Assembly (NCBI GenBank): GCA_963676865.2
Contig: CAXXSS010000001.1
Span: 1,364,001-1,428,000, forward strand
Direction of reading: 5' to 3'
Length of the DNA: 64,000 bases
DNA from: JAAYUD01 sp963676865
Lineage (GTDB): Bacteria; Bacteroidota; Bacteroidia; Bacteroidales; Bacteroidaceae
The notes under the pieces were generated by a model. The model made no database searches and had not been told where the DNA came from. It worked only from the letters and a program-made list of their open reading frames with translations. Numbering within the stretch: the first letter of the stretch is position 1; every line of letters starts with the position of its first letter. Shown piece by piece: positions 44,270 through 54,156 of this stretch. A program made the position numbers and the translations under genes.

Positions 44270-46168
44270 ATGTTATATATCAATAACGACATCAGAAAAA
44301 TATTGAAGGGTAGCTTGTTTGTTACCGTTTCATTGTCAATACTCTATGCTTGTGCCAATCCTGGTACTCCCACAGGAGGCCCAATTGACGTAACACCTCC
44401 AAAAGTGATTGGAAGTACTCCCACAGAAAATGCCGTTGGCAATCAGAAGGGAAAGATTATCATCAATTTTGATGAATACATCAAACTCGATAAACCAAAT
44501 GAGAAAGTGGTCGTTTCGCCTCCACAGCTTCAACAACCTGAAATAAAGACAATAGGAAAAAAGATATCAATCAATCTACTCGATTCTTTAAAGTCCAACA
44601 CAACATATACCATTGACTTCTCCGATGCCATCCAAGATAATAATGAAGGGAACCCGATGGGAAATTACACTTTTACGTTCTCTACCGGTGCAGCCATTGA
44701 TACGATGGAAGTATCGGGAAGTGTGCTAAACGCCGCAGATTTGGAACCAATCAAAGGCATACTTGTAGGGCTACATTCCAATCTGAATGATTCCGCTTTC
44801 AGCAAAACGCCATTCGATAGGGTAGGTCGCACTGATAGTCGGGGACATTTCGTCATTAAGGGCGTAGCACGCGGTAAATACCATATTTATGCATTAGCCG
44901 ATGCTGATCAGAATTTCTTCTTTTCACAAAAGACCGAACAATTGGCTTTCAACAGCGATTTAATTATCCCTACATGCAATCAACAGACACGTCAAGATAC
45001 TGCTTGGATCGACTCGATCACCGTCGATACTATCATTCCAAAGCCCTATATACATTTCATGCCCGACAATATTATACTTAGGGCATTCAAAGAAAATCTC
45101 AATCGGCATTCGCTTAAGAAAAAAGAACGCTTGGTGCCACAAAAATTCACATTGACTTTCTCTGCCCCCAATAAAGACCTTCCCAAGATTAAAGGATTAA
45201 ATTTTAACGAAAAAGAGGCTTTCATTATCGATACAGACGATAAAAAAGATAGCATCACCTATTGGGTAAAAGACTCTGTGAATTATAAAAAGGATACTTT
45301 GTCGCTGGCATTATCGTACATGTATACCGATTCACTGAATAATTTGATACCTCGAACGGACACACTAAATCTGATTTCCAAACAAAAGACACTAACCAAA
45401 CAGGTAGAACAAAAGAAGAAGAAGAAAAAAGGCGAAGTTCCCAAAATAGAATCGTTGCCGATGCAAAATCATATACCTCAAGAGATGGATGTATACGACT
45501 GTATATACTTCGACTTTGAAGAGCCGTTACGATCGGTCAATAAAAATGCTATACGCTTAAAAGAAAAAGTAGACACTCTATACAAAGATATCCCCTACCA
45601 ATTTGAGCGCGATTCCGTGAATATGCGACGATATAATCTATATTACAATTGGTCTCCAGAAAAAGAATATAGCATTGAAGTCGACTCGGCCGCATTTGTT
45701 GGACAATACGGATTAGTATCCGAGAAAGTCAATCAATCTTTTAAGATACATGCGCTAAAAGACTACGGCGATATATATTTCAACATATCCGGTAATGTCT
45801 GTCCCTCTGCATTTATAGAGCTACTTGATGCAACAGGTAAAGTTGTCCGCAAAATGCCATTACGCGACCATCGAGCGAGTTTTTATTTCCTTGCTGCCGG
45901 CAAATATGGTGCACGACTTATAAACGACCGTAATGGCAATGGACTTTGGGATACAGGCGACTATGACCTAAAGATTCAACCCGAGGAAGTATATTATTAT
46001 CCGCAAATCATTAACCTAAAAGTGATGTGGAAAATAGAAGAGAACTGGAATGTTGACTCTACGCCACTCGACAAACAAAAACCGGAGGAAATGAAGAAGC
46101 AGAAGCCGGACCAAGATAAAAAAAACAAAGGAAATTATAATAACCGTAGTAACGACCGACGTTACTGA
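44270..46168 (+). CDS. Ig-like domain lipoprotein (SbsA Ig-like fold)
   Basis: 632 residues from the ATG at 44270; an upstream TTG at 44243 lies before the promoter box. The lipobox LYACANPG sits near residue 27. An Ig-like domain follows (about 35-140, with VTPPKVIGSTPTENAVGN and IIINFDEYIKLDKP), then a carboxypeptidase-regulatory-like domain and long beta-rich modules. The C-terminus is very Lys/Glu/Gln-rich, including a KQKPDQDKKNKG tail. The conserved partner is the DUF3108 gene 12 bp downstream. Function is unknown; surface or periplasmic location is inferred. Confidence 0.82.
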   Translation: MLYINNDIRKILKGSLFVTVSLSILYACANPGTPTGGPIDVTPPKVIGSTPTENAVGNQKGKIIINFDEYIKLDKPNEKVVVSPPQLQQPEIKTIGKKISINLLDSLKSNTTYTIDFSDAIQDNNEGNPMGNYTFTFSTGAAIDTMEVSGSVLNAADLEPIKGILVGLHSNLNDSAFSKTPFDRVGRTDSRGHFVIKGVARGKYHIYALADADQNFFFSQKTEQLAFNSDLIIPTCNQQTRQDTAWIDSITVDTIIPKPYIHFMPDNIILRAFKENLNRHSLKKKERLVPQKFTLTFSAPNKDLPKIKGLNFNEKEAFIIDTDDKKDSITYWVKDSVNYKKDTLSLALSYMYTDSLNNLIPRTDTLNLISKQKTLTKQVEQKKKKKKGEVPKIESLPMQNHIPQEMDVYDCIYFDFEEPLRSVNKNAIRLKEKVDTLYKDIPYQFERDSVNMRRYNLYYNWSPEKEYSIEVDSAAFVGQYGLVSEKVNQSFKIHALKDYGDIYFNISGNVCPSAFIELLDATGKVVRKMPLRDHRASFYFLAAGKYGARLINDRNGNGLWDTGDYDLKIQPEEVYYYPQIINLKVMWKIEENWNVDSTPLDKQKPEEMKKQKPDQDKKNKGNYNNRSNDRRY

Positions 46169-46180
46169 AAAAAAACATGA

Positions 46181-47011
46181 ATGATGAAATGGATTAATCA
46201 TATTTTCACAGTATCATTGTTTACTCTCATATTATCGATGAGCCTTTCAACACCGATAAGTGCACAATGTGAAGTAAAAAACACAGCTCTTAGAGCCGGC
46301 GAAACTATCAATTACGACCTTTATTTCAACTGGAAATTTGTATGGGTAAAATGTGGTACAGCATATATGAAGACCACAGCAACAACATGGCAATCTAAAC
46401 CTGCCTTCAGAACTTATCTGATAACCAAGGGCAGTAAAAAAGCTGATATGTTCTTCAGAATGCGCGATACCTTAGTCAGTGTCGTCAGCACCAACCTCTG
46501 TCCACATTACTATTATAAAGGCGCTTTTGAAGGCAAGCGCCTTTATAAAGACGAAGCATACTATACCTATCACAATGGAGATGTCTATATCCGACTGAGG
46601 AAACAAAGAAAGGGAGTATTTGCATCTGCTCAAAAGAAAAGCCCTAATTGTGTATACGACATGCTCAGCATTTTAGCACAGGCTCGCTCTTACGATTCTC
46701 GAAATTATAAGATAGGACAAAGAATCAATTTCGACATGGTTGGAGGAACAGATATAGATCACGAAATCTTAATTTATCGAGGAAAAAAGAATATAAAAGC
46801 AGAAAATGATACTGTTTATCGATGCCTCGTTTTCTCGTACGTAGAAAACAAAAACGGTAAAGATAAAGAAGTTGTTACATTCTATGTCACAGATGATGAA
46901 AACCATTTACCCATACGTCTTGACATGTTCCTTAACTTTGGATCCGCTAAAGCTTTTTTGAGTAGTGTCAGTGGCAACCGTCATCCATTCACTTCTGTTG
47001 TTGCAAAATAA
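46181..47011 (+). CDS. DUF3108 protein, periplasmic
   Basis: 276 residues with a signal peptide (about 1-30). The rest is a beta-rich DUF3108 fold that can be followed in LRAGETINYDLYFNWKFVWVKCGTAYM, LITKGSKKADMFFRMRDT and FYVTDDENHLPIRLDMFLNFGSAKAFL. No enzymatic motif is visible. It is paired with the upstream Ig-like lipoprotein at 12 bp, so the two probably act together at the envelope. Confidence 0.85.
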   Translation: MMKWINHIFTVSLFTLILSMSLSTPISAQCEVKNTALRAGETINYDLYFNWKFVWVKCGTAYMKTTATTWQSKPAFRTYLITKGSKKADMFFRMRDTLVSVVSTNLCPHYYYKGAFEGKRLYKDEAYYTYHNGDVYIRLRKQRKGVFASAQKKSPNCVYDMLSILAQARSYDSRNYKIGQRINFDMVGGTDIDHEILIYRGKKNIKAENDTVYRCLVFSYVENKNGKDKEVVTFYVTDDENHLPIRLDMFLNFGSAKAFLSSVSGNRHPFTSVVAK

Positions 47012-48150
47012 ACAGGATCACCAGTAAAAGTTGGGGGGGGTATACATAAAAATCTATTTTGCATCAATATTTCAGGAGACTTTGCCACCTCCGTATGACA
47101 CCATACCGCACTATCAAACAGCCGGTTAATGATGCACCGTATACAACGCCAGCGAAAAGAGGTCCAAAAATCGACTCGAAAGCATATTGTGGACACGTTA
47201 TTTTCAGCAGACCTTTGCTTAGAACGATTCTAAACAACGTCCTAGATATAGCTGTTGGCCAGTTTTCACACAAACGAGTGCGTTCTATCCATCTGGACAA
47301 GCAGCTCATTCCAGATGAAAGTTGGCGTGCAAGCAAATGCGACAATCCATCGACATGCTTATTCTTCCATTAGCCGAATAGGAGCGATTCGTTACTCGAA
47401 TACATATCTTCTTTATGTTATCAAAACGACATATGCCCCTAAAAATATTTTCGTCCATACGTATTCTGAAAAACTTAAGGACATCACCGCAAAAACTAAC
47501 ATACGACAATTTAGCATGATATAGACCGTTTCGCTAAAAAGCCTATCACTCTAATTACCAACGATTAACAAGTTTTCATTTTTATACGATGCACACCTCA
47601 TTGACATAGAAACGCACTGGTCAATTGGCGGTTATCTTCAAGTCGTTTCTCAGCACATTCCTGAGGGTGAATATCGAGGACGATACTGATACTATTTTAA
47701 CTACATCGAAGTGGCACTTATTGATACACAAATCGAACCTGCGTTCTCAAAAAATGATAAGGACAAACATAAAAATTCATAAGGACGAAAATAAATGTTT
47801 ATACATACAAACATTTATTTTCGTCCTTATGAATTTCTCGCTGTTTATCAACGATTTACGTGCGGCACATTTATGTCTTGCTCTTATTCGATTTACATTC
47901 GAGTAGTGAGACAGTAGCGAAAATAGTGCCCTGCAAGGGCCTGTTACTGATGTTCAGATAAGAAAGTATCAGAATGTTTGGAAATATTCACATTGAAATA
48001 CGTTCTAAAAATGGATTGCACGCAAAGTTTTGTGTCATAGCTCGTCTCTTTCTCGAATCTAAGCACTCGAAACCATAATGCTTACTCCACTGACTTTTTA
48101 CTAATGAGCCCCGTATTTGTAAACGCCGATCGAAAAATCAGCAATCTTTT
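47012..48150. other. 1.1-kb gene-poor region
   Basis: No convincing gene was found; open frames up to about 100 codons on both strands look like random or decayed coding sequence. It contains a run of eight G (47033-47040) just after the DUF3108 stop, and a perfect 28-bp inverted repeat further right. Base composition is less skewed than in other spacers here, which would fit a decayed gene. Confidence 0.6.
47773..47836. repeat. Perfect 28-bp inverted repeat with 8-nt loop
   Basis: The arms 47773-47800 and 47809-47836 are exact reverse complements, with the core AAGGACGAAAATAAATG. No T-run follows on either side, and no transposase lies near. It may be a hairpin terminator of a lost gene, a small-RNA stem or a relic of a tiny mobile element. 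Confidence 0.85.
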
Positions 48151-49458
48151 TTATCCGAACACGAATTTCAATATAAAAAGTACTGCCAATACGTATAAGG
48201 TAACACTGATATCTTTAAATTTACCGGAAAACATTTTGATAAGTACATAACATAACATTCCCATACAGATACCATCGGCAATAGAATAAGTCAGTACCAT
48301 CATGATAATGGTGATAAATGCAGGAAGAGCTTCGGATATATCACCTAAATCTATTTTCAAAACAGAATCGAGCATAAAGACACCTACCAAAACCAATGCA
48401 CCGGTAGTAGCCGCACTCGGTATGAGCAGAAATATAGGCGAAAAAAACAATGCCAACAGAAACAACATACCTGTAACGAACGACGTCATTCCAGAACGTC
48501 CGCCTTCAGCAATTCCGGAGGCACTTTCTACGTAAGTCGTAATGGTAGAGCATCCGAAAATAGCACCAACCGTCGTACCGATAGCATCGGACATCATCGC
48601 TTCTTTTACATGGGGTATAGATCCATCTTTTCTTACGATACCAGTTTTGGTGGCAAGTCCTACCAATGTTCCAAGTGTATCGAAAATATTGATGATAAGT
48701 AAAGTGAATACCACAATGGCCATATCAAAACTGAAGAAGTGAGAAAAATCAAATTTGCAAAAAATAGGAGCTACCGAATGAGGCGCCGATAAGGGCATGA
48801 AACCATGATGTATTTGGGTAACCCCCATAGGAATGCCAATAATCGTGCAGATCACAATACTATAAAACAACGCTCCTTTCACTTTTTTCACAAGCAAAAT
48901 GCCACTCAACAATATTCCTATCATGCCCAATATGGCAGAAGGTGTAAACGGCCCGAGAGTGACAAATGTGCCTGGATTGGCAGCAATGATACCTGCATTT
49001 TTTAATCCGATGAAGGCAATAAACATACCGATACCAGCCGAAATAGCATGACGAAGATTCATTGGTATACTATCGAGAATCATTTCCCGAATATTGAAAA
49101 AGGTTATAAGAATAAATATAACACCCTCAACAAGCATTGCAGCCAAAGCTGTCTGCCAAGAATATCCCATAGCTTGAACAAGCGTAAAGGCAAAAAAAGC
49201 ATTCAATCCCATACTTGGAGCTTGCGCAAATGGAAGTTTTGCCATAAACGCCAATAACAACGTAGCGATAGCAGATACAAGAGCTGTCGTAGTAAACAAA
49301 GCTGCCTTATCCATGCCCGTCGCAGAAAGAATAGTAGGGTTGACAGCCAAAATATAACTCATCGTTAAAAAAGTAGTAATACCGGCAACAATCTCCGTGC
49401 GGTATTTCATCTTATCCGCATCAAATCCTAAAAGTTTTTGTAACAGTGAATTAGTCAT
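48151..49458 (-). CDS. Purine (guanine/hypoxanthine) permease, NCS2/AzgA type
   Basis: 435 residues with about twelve to fourteen helices. The AzgA-subfamily start GFDADKMKYRTEIVAGITTFLTMSYILAVNP and the FAQAPSMGLNAFFAFT segment are diagnostic; TTVGAIFGCSTITTYVESASGIAEGGRSG is the substrate-site motif. The product imports purine bases with protons. It lies 31 bp after the thioesterase gene, probably in one transcript with cysS. Confidence 0.93.
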   Translation of the reverse strand: MTNSLLQKLLGFDADKMKYRTEIVAGITTFLTMSYILAVNPTILSATGMDKAALFTTTALVSAIATLLLAFMAKLPFAQAPSMGLNAFFAFTLVQAMGYSWQTALAAMLVEGVIFILITFFNIREMILDSIPMNLRHAISAGIGMFIAFIGLKNAGIIAANPGTFVTLGPFTPSAILGMIGILLSGILLVKKVKGALFYSIVICTIIGIPMGVTQIHHGFMPLSAPHSVAPIFCKFDFSHFFSFDMAIVVFTLLIINIFDTLGTLVGLATKTGIVRKDGSIPHVKEAMMSDAIGTTVGAIFGCSTITTYVESASGIAEGGRSGMTSFVTGMLFLLALFFSPIFLLIPSAATTGALVLVGVFMLDSVLKIDLGDISEALPAFITIIMMVLTYSIADGICMGMLCYVLIKMFSGKFKDISVTLYVLAVLFILKFVFG

Positions 49459-49489
49459 AACATCTATTATTTTTTTACTCTAATATTAT

Positions 49490-49897
49490 TTATTCTAAGA
49501 TAAAAGGCACTTGGCGGTCCATACGAAAGACACTAGAACGAAAAGAAGCAATCAACTGATTTTCTTGATTCATAATATCGACTTCATAATAACCGGTAGT
49601 ACGTCCTATATATTTTTCGACTGCAATAGCAGTTAATGTATCACCTTCGGCACTGGCACGAAGAAAAGTAATGTTGGCAGAAAGCGAAAAAGAAAGCTTA
49701 CCACACGAATTAGATGAAGCAGCCAAAGCCAAATCGGCCAAAGTAAAAAGAGCACCTCCTTGGGTTCTTCCACCCGCATTGAGATGCTCTTTTGTTATCT
49801 TCATCTGCGCGCGAGCATAGCCCCGACGCACTTCCAACAATTCGACACCGGCATTAATAGCAAAAAGGTCATTTTTGAAAAACTCTTGCGGCGTCAT
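49490..49897 (-). CDS. PaaI-type hotdog thioesterase
   Basis: 135 residues, the size of a single hotdog domain. The motif HLNAGGRTQGGALFTLADLALAASSN contains the Gly-Gly and the Asp typical of PaaI-like acyl-CoA thioesterases. The substrate is not known. It starts 9 bp after the cysS stop codon. Confidence 0.88.
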   Translation of the reverse strand: MTPQEFFKNDLFAINAGVELLEVRRGYARAQMKITKEHLNAGGRTQGGALFTLADLALAASSNSCGKLSFSLSANITFLRASAEGDTLTAIAVEKYIGRTTGYYEVDIMNQENQLIASFRSSVFRMDRQVPFILE

Positions 49898-49906
49898 TTT
49901 ATTCTT

Positions 49907-51382
49907 TTATTTATTAAGTTTCCACTCGAAACCCTCTTTTGTATCTTTCACTTCAAAACCGAGTTCAGCAAGTTTATTACGAATCATATCGGAAGTAGCC
50001 CAATCTTTAGATACTTTTGCTCTCTGGCGTTGTTCCAACAACATATCGACAACTTCGCCGTAAGCTTTTTCACGATCATCTGAAGATCCGGAAGTCTCTT
50101 TCAGTCCCATAATATCGAACATGAAGATGCGGAACGTTTCCCGCAATTCATCTAAATCTTGAGCCGATATAGTAGCACTACCGCTTACTACATTATTGAT
50201 ATCACGAGTTGCATCGAAAAGATGAGAGATAACGATAGGCGTGTTCAAATCATCGTCCATTGCAGCATAGCATTTAGCACGTAATTCTCTAAAATCGACA
50301 GAAGATTTTGCAGACGGAGTAATACGTTTCAGATTCTCCCATCCCTCCATGAGGCGAGAAAGTCCCTTCTCTGAAGCTTGCAACGCTTCATTACTAAAAT
50401 CGACCGTACTGCGATAATGAGCCTGAAGAATAAAGAAGCGGATAGTCATAGGGCTATAAGCCCGTTCCAATAACTGATGAGAACCAATGAAGAATTCTTC
50501 CAACGTGATAAAATTGCCAAGTGACTTACCCATTTTGGTTCCATTGATCGTTATCATATTGTTATGAACCCAATATTTCACCATATCATCGCCTTGCGAA
50601 GCAATAGACTGAGCAATTTCACATTCATGATGAGGGAATACCAAATCCATGCCACCACCATGTATATCAAAATGATTACCCAGATATTTACGCCCCATCG
50701 CCGTACATTCGGTATGCCAACCCGGAAATCCCTCACTCCATGGAGAAGGCCAACGCATGATATGCTCAGGTTGAGCACATTTCCACAGAGCAAAATCGGC
50801 AGCATTGTGCTTCTCTTCTTGTCCATCGAGGACACGGGAAGTATTCAACACATCTTCCAAATTGCGCCCCGAAAGCTTACCATAATGATATTTGGTATTG
50901 TATTTTTCTACATCAAAATATACAGAGCCTTGGCTTTCATAAGCAAAACCATTTTCGAGAATCTTTTTTACCAGTTCCTCTTGTTCGATAATGTGCCCTG
51001 AAGCATGAGGTTCAATACTAGGGGGCAACACATTGAGCGCCCGCATCGCATCATGATAGCGATTTTCGTAATATTGAGCAACTTCCATCGGCTCGAGTTG
51101 TTCCAGACGAGCTTTCTTAGCTATTTTATCCTCACCCTCGTCAGCATCGTGTTCCAAGTGACCGACATCGGTGATATTACGTACATAACGTACCTTATAA
51201 CCTAAATGTTTGAGATAACGAAACAAGACATCAAAAGTAATAGAAGGGCGAGCATGTCCCAAATGCGGATCACCATAAACAGTTGGTCCACAAACGTACA
51301 TTCCGACATGAGGAGCATGGATAGGAACAAAAAGCTCTTTCTTTCTGTCGAGCGTATTGTAAAGAGTTAATTTATTTTCCAT
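49907..51382 (-). CDS. cysS: Cysteinyl-tRNA synthetase
   Basis: 491 residues from the ATG at 51382. Class I signatures: the HIGH-type HLGH in VCGPTVYGDPHLGHARP and KMGKS near residue 275, a variant of KMSKS. Zinc ligands are in the VCGPT, WHTECTAMGRKYLG and FPHHECEIAQS segments. It charges tRNA-Cys. A TTG at 51418 extends the frame upstream, but it lies inside the -7 box and cannot be the start. Confidence 0.97.
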   Translation of the reverse strand: MENKLTLYNTLDRKKELFVPIHAPHVGMYVCGPTVYGDPHLGHARPSITFDVLFRYLKHLGYKVRYVRNITDVGHLEHDADEGEDKIAKKARLEQLEPMEVAQYYENRYHDAMRALNVLPPSIEPHASGHIIEQEELVKKILENGFAYESQGSVYFDVEKYNTKYHYGKLSGRNLEDVLNTSRVLDGQEEKHNAADFALWKCAQPEHIMRWPSPWSEGFPGWHTECTAMGRKYLGNHFDIHGGGMDLVFPHHECEIAQSIASQGDDMVKYWVHNNMITINGTKMGKSLGNFITLEEFFIGSHQLLERAYSPMTIRFFILQAHYRSTVDFSNEALQASEKGLSRLMEGWENLKRITPSAKSSVDFRELRAKCYAAMDDDLNTPIVISHLFDATRDINNVVSGSATISAQDLDELRETFRIFMFDIMGLKETSGSSDDREKAYGEVVDMLLEQRQRAKVSKDWATSDMIRNKLAELGFEVKDTKEGFEWKLNK

Positions 51383-51415
51383 AACTATTTTTATTATTTC
51401 TCTTTTTCTGAATTG

Positions 51416-51447
51416 CAAAGTTATTTATTCGACTAATTGATAACAAG
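51416..51447 (-). promoter_or_regulatory. Promoter of cysS and downstream genes
   Basis: The minus strand shows TAACTTTG (51423-51416), a perfect -7 box, and CTTG (51447-51444) as a one-mismatch -33 box with a 20-bp spacer. The ATG of cysS is 33 nt downstream. Confidence 0.6.
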
Positions 51448-51478
51448 ATTTTCAACATAAAAATAATGCAATATCATA

Positions 51479-52990
51479 TTAAGCCCTATTAAGATTGAGC
51501 ATTTCGTCAATATAATCTCTATTATTGCTTAAACGAGGTATTTTGTGCTGACCGCCAAGTTTACCTTTCTGGGCCAACCAATCATGAAAAAGTCCATGAC
51601 GGGCAGGAATGACCTCCAAAGGTTGCAAAGCAATATCTTTCCAACGTTTAGCTTCATAGTCCGAGTTAACCTCTTTGAGCGAGTTGTCCAGAATTGCAGC
51701 AAAGCGCTCTAAAGAATCGGGCTGTCTGCTAAACTCAATAAGCCATTGATGCCGACATTTGGCACGACTATCCATAAAAACAGGAGCAGCTGTATAATCG
51801 GTAATCATAGCCCCCGTAACGGAACAAGCCTTGGCAAGTCCTTTTTCTGCATTATCGACTATCAGTTCCTCGCCAAAAGCATTAATGAAATGCTTTGTCC
51901 GACCGGTGATATTAAACTTATAAGGATTCTTGTGAACAAACATCACGGTATCTCCTATCATGTAGCGCCACAATCCACAGGAGGTAGAAATAACCATTGC
52001 ATAGTTTTTATTCAACTCCACTTCATCAAGACAAAGAGTGCGAGGATATTCCACACCGACATCTTCAAGCGGAATAAATTCGTAAAAGATCCCATAGTCT
52101 ATCATTAGCAACATGGACGGATCATCGAGCTCTGTCTGCGTACCAAAATATCCTTCGGAAGCGTTATAAGTCTCTACATAGTGCATTTTCGGAGAATGAA
52201 TCACCTGCTTATACTGCTCTACATAAGGCGTAAAAGCCACACCCCCATGAAAGAAGACCTCCAAATTGGGCCAAACCTCTTCGAGCGATTGTTTACCTGT
52301 TTTTTGCAATATGCGTTTGATGAGAACAAGAAACCACGAAGGAACTCCCGAAAGATTTGTCACGTTCTGGTGAATCGTACTATCAGCAATGGCTTCTATT
52401 TTACTTTCCCACTCGTCCATCAATGCAATCTTCTTGCTAGGCACCCGAATTAAATTGGCAATAGGATTGATATTCTGCATTAAAATCGCCGATAAGTCGC
52501 CCACAAAACTATGTTTTGTGTTCAAATTGGGACTATGACTGCCACCTAATATAAGACCTTTGCCAGAAAAAAAACGACTTTCCGGATTCATTCGCAAATA
52601 AAGAGCAACCGCATCGGCTCCGCCTTTATAATGAATGTCACACAATCCTTCCTTGCTGACCGGTAAAAATTTACTTTTATCATTGGTCGTGCCGGATGAT
52701 TTTGCGAACCAAAGGATTTCGGATGGCCACAGTATATTCTGCTCACCCTTGCGAAGACGTTCTACATAAGGCTTGATGTCATCATAAGTCTGAATAGGCA
52801 ATCGCTCTTTAAAATCCCGATAACTGTGAACAGTTTGAAAATCATACTTTCTTCCCCACTCCGTATCTTTGGCACAACGAAGCAAATGCAACAATACACG
52901 TTCTTGAATACCACCTGCATCATTGCTATAAAGGTCTATCGCTTTTAAACGGGAGTCGAATAATCGTGATAGTAATCTTGTAATATTCAT
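51479..52990 (-). CDS. GH3-family acyl-adenylate-forming protein
   Basis: 503 residues. The GH3 fold is shown by the phosphate-binding loop WFAKSSGTTNDKSKFLPVS (about residue 85), the FHGGVAFTPYVEQYK segment and the TGRTKHFINAFGEELIVDNAE block. Plant GH3 proteins conjugate amino acids to hormones by acyl-adenylation; the substrate of the bacterial ones is unknown. It is monocistronic with its own promoter region, and convergent genes are absent. Confidence 0.9.
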   Translation of the reverse strand: MNITRLLSRLFDSRLKAIDLYSNDAGGIQERVLLHLLRCAKDTEWGRKYDFQTVHSYRDFKERLPIQTYDDIKPYVERLRKGEQNILWPSEILWFAKSSGTTNDKSKFLPVSKEGLCDIHYKGGADAVALYLRMNPESRFFSGKGLILGGSHSPNLNTKHSFVGDLSAILMQNINPIANLIRVPSKKIALMDEWESKIEAIADSTIHQNVTNLSGVPSWFLVLIKRILQKTGKQSLEEVWPNLEVFFHGGVAFTPYVEQYKQVIHSPKMHYVETYNASEGYFGTQTELDDPSMLLMIDYGIFYEFIPLEDVGVEYPRTLCLDEVELNKNYAMVISTSCGLWRYMIGDTVMFVHKNPYKFNITGRTKHFINAFGEELIVDNAEKGLAKACSVTGAMITDYTAAPVFMDSRAKCRHQWLIEFSRQPDSLERFAAILDNSLKEVNSDYEAKRWKDIALQPLEVIPARHGLFHDWLAQKGKLGGQHKIPRLSNNRDYIDEMLNLNRA

Positions 52991-53033
52991 CTAATCAAAA
53001 AAAATTTGGATCAACTCATCATGTTTTACGTTA

Positions 53034-53041
53034 CAAAAGTA
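53034..53041 (-). promoter_or_regulatory. -7 box of the GH3 gene within a small inverted repeat
   Basis: TACTTTTG (53041-53034) matches TAnnTTTG. It sits inside CGTTAC-AAAA-GTAACG (53029-53044), a 6-bp inverted repeat that could be an operator. No clear -33 box was found. Confidence 0.4.
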
Positions 53042-53116
53042 ACGCTTATTTATCTTTTTTGTAACTTTACAGAGAAAATCTTCTCAAAAATAGACTAAAA
53101 AAATGGAGGAGTCCCA

Positions 53117-54124
53117 ATGAAAATAGGAATTTTAACAGCGGGAGGTGACTGTCCGGGTATAAATGCCACTATTCGTGGAGTATGCAAAACAGCCATTAAT
53201 CACTACCACTTCGAAGCCGTTGGAATACACAGCGGTTTTTTAGGCCTTTTGAATAAAGATGTTGAAGATTTAAACGACCTCACTTCATCCGGTTTGCTTA
53301 ACTTGGGTGGTACAGTATTAGGCACTTCACGAGAAAAGCCATTCAAAAAAGTAGATGGGCAAATCACAGACAAGCCATATACAATTATCAACAATATGAA
53401 AGATTTGGGCATCGACTGTCTCGTTTGTATCGGTGGAAACGGTACCCAAAAGACGGCTTCCAAGTTTGCCAAATTAGGTGTTCCCATTATTGGCATCCCG
53501 AAAACGATAGACAATGATATATGGGGTACAGACTTTTCTTTTGGTTTCGACTCAGCTGTAAATATCGCAACCGATGCCATTGACAAGCTACATTCTACAG
53601 CAAGTTCCCACAAAAGAGTGATGGTGATAGAAGTTATGGGGCACAAAGCAGGTTGGATAGCTCTATATTCGGGAATGGCAGGAGGAGGCGACGTCATACT
53701 TCTTCCAGAACTTCCGTATAGTGTAGAACATATCAGAGATACGATCCTGCATCGAATAGAATGTGGCAAACGCTTTTCAATAGTAGTGGTTGCCGAAGGC
53801 GTTAAAAATCCAGGAGAAGGCCGTCCTTCAGAATATATTGCTAGAATGATAGAAGAGACGACCAATATTGAAACGAGAGTTACCGTATTGGGTTACATCC
53901 AACGTGGAGGCTCACCAACGCCATTCGACCGAAATCTATCAACCAGAATGGGAGGTTATGCCACAGAAATGATTGCTAAGGGAGAGTTTGGGAAAATGGT
54001 GGTATATAGAGGAAACGAAATATCTTCTGTCCCACTATCGGAAGTTGCCGGAAAGCTGAAATTGGTAACTGAAGAGAACGACTTGGTGATTGAAGGAAAA
54101 CACATGGGAATTTGTTTTGGATAA
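53117..54124 (+). CDS. pfkA: 6-phosphofructokinase (G104/K124 type)
   Basis: 335-residue PfkA-family enzyme converting fructose-6-phosphate to fructose-1,6-bisphosphate. Motifs: ILTAGGDCPGINATIRG (phosphate loop), GGNGTQKTA, GIPKTIDNDIWGTD (catalytic Asp), EVMGHKAGW and a C-terminal GYIQRGGSPTPFDR. By E. coli numbering it has Gly104 with Lys124, a mix of ATP- and PPi-type markers, and Asn where Asp103 is usual, so the phosphate donor is uncertain. A GGAGGAG sequence lies 7 nt before the ATG, an unusually strong ribosome binding site for this genome. Confidence 0.93.
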   Translation: MKIGILTAGGDCPGINATIRGVCKTAINHYHFEAVGIHSGFLGLLNKDVEDLNDLTSSGLLNLGGTVLGTSREKPFKKVDGQITDKPYTIINNMKDLGIDCLVCIGGNGTQKTASKFAKLGVPIIGIPKTIDNDIWGTDFSFGFDSAVNIATDAIDKLHSTASSHKRVMVIEVMGHKAGWIALYSGMAGGGDVILLPELPYSVEHIRDTILHRIECGKRFSIVVVAEGVKNPGEGRPSEYIARMIEETTNIETRVTVLGYIQRGGSPTPFDRNLSTRMGGYATEMIAKGEFGKMVVYRGNEISSVPLSEVAGKLKLVTEENDLVIEGKHMGICFG

Positions 54125-54156
54125 AAGAAATAGATTCTTAAAAACAGACACAGAAA

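Noticed and set aside
47064..47345. Minus-strand 93-codon frame with a hydrophobic end, vaguely like a membrane protein
   Set aside because: No family motif could be confirmed and the frame lacks a promoter; most likely chance or a decayed relic.
51383..51418. TTG start adding 12 residues to CysS
   Set aside because: It overlaps the cysS -7 box; the ATG at 51382 gives the usual CysS N-terminus.
53203..53865. 220-codon minus-strand frame inside the phosphofructokinase gene
   Set aside because: Antisense shadow of a well-supported gene.
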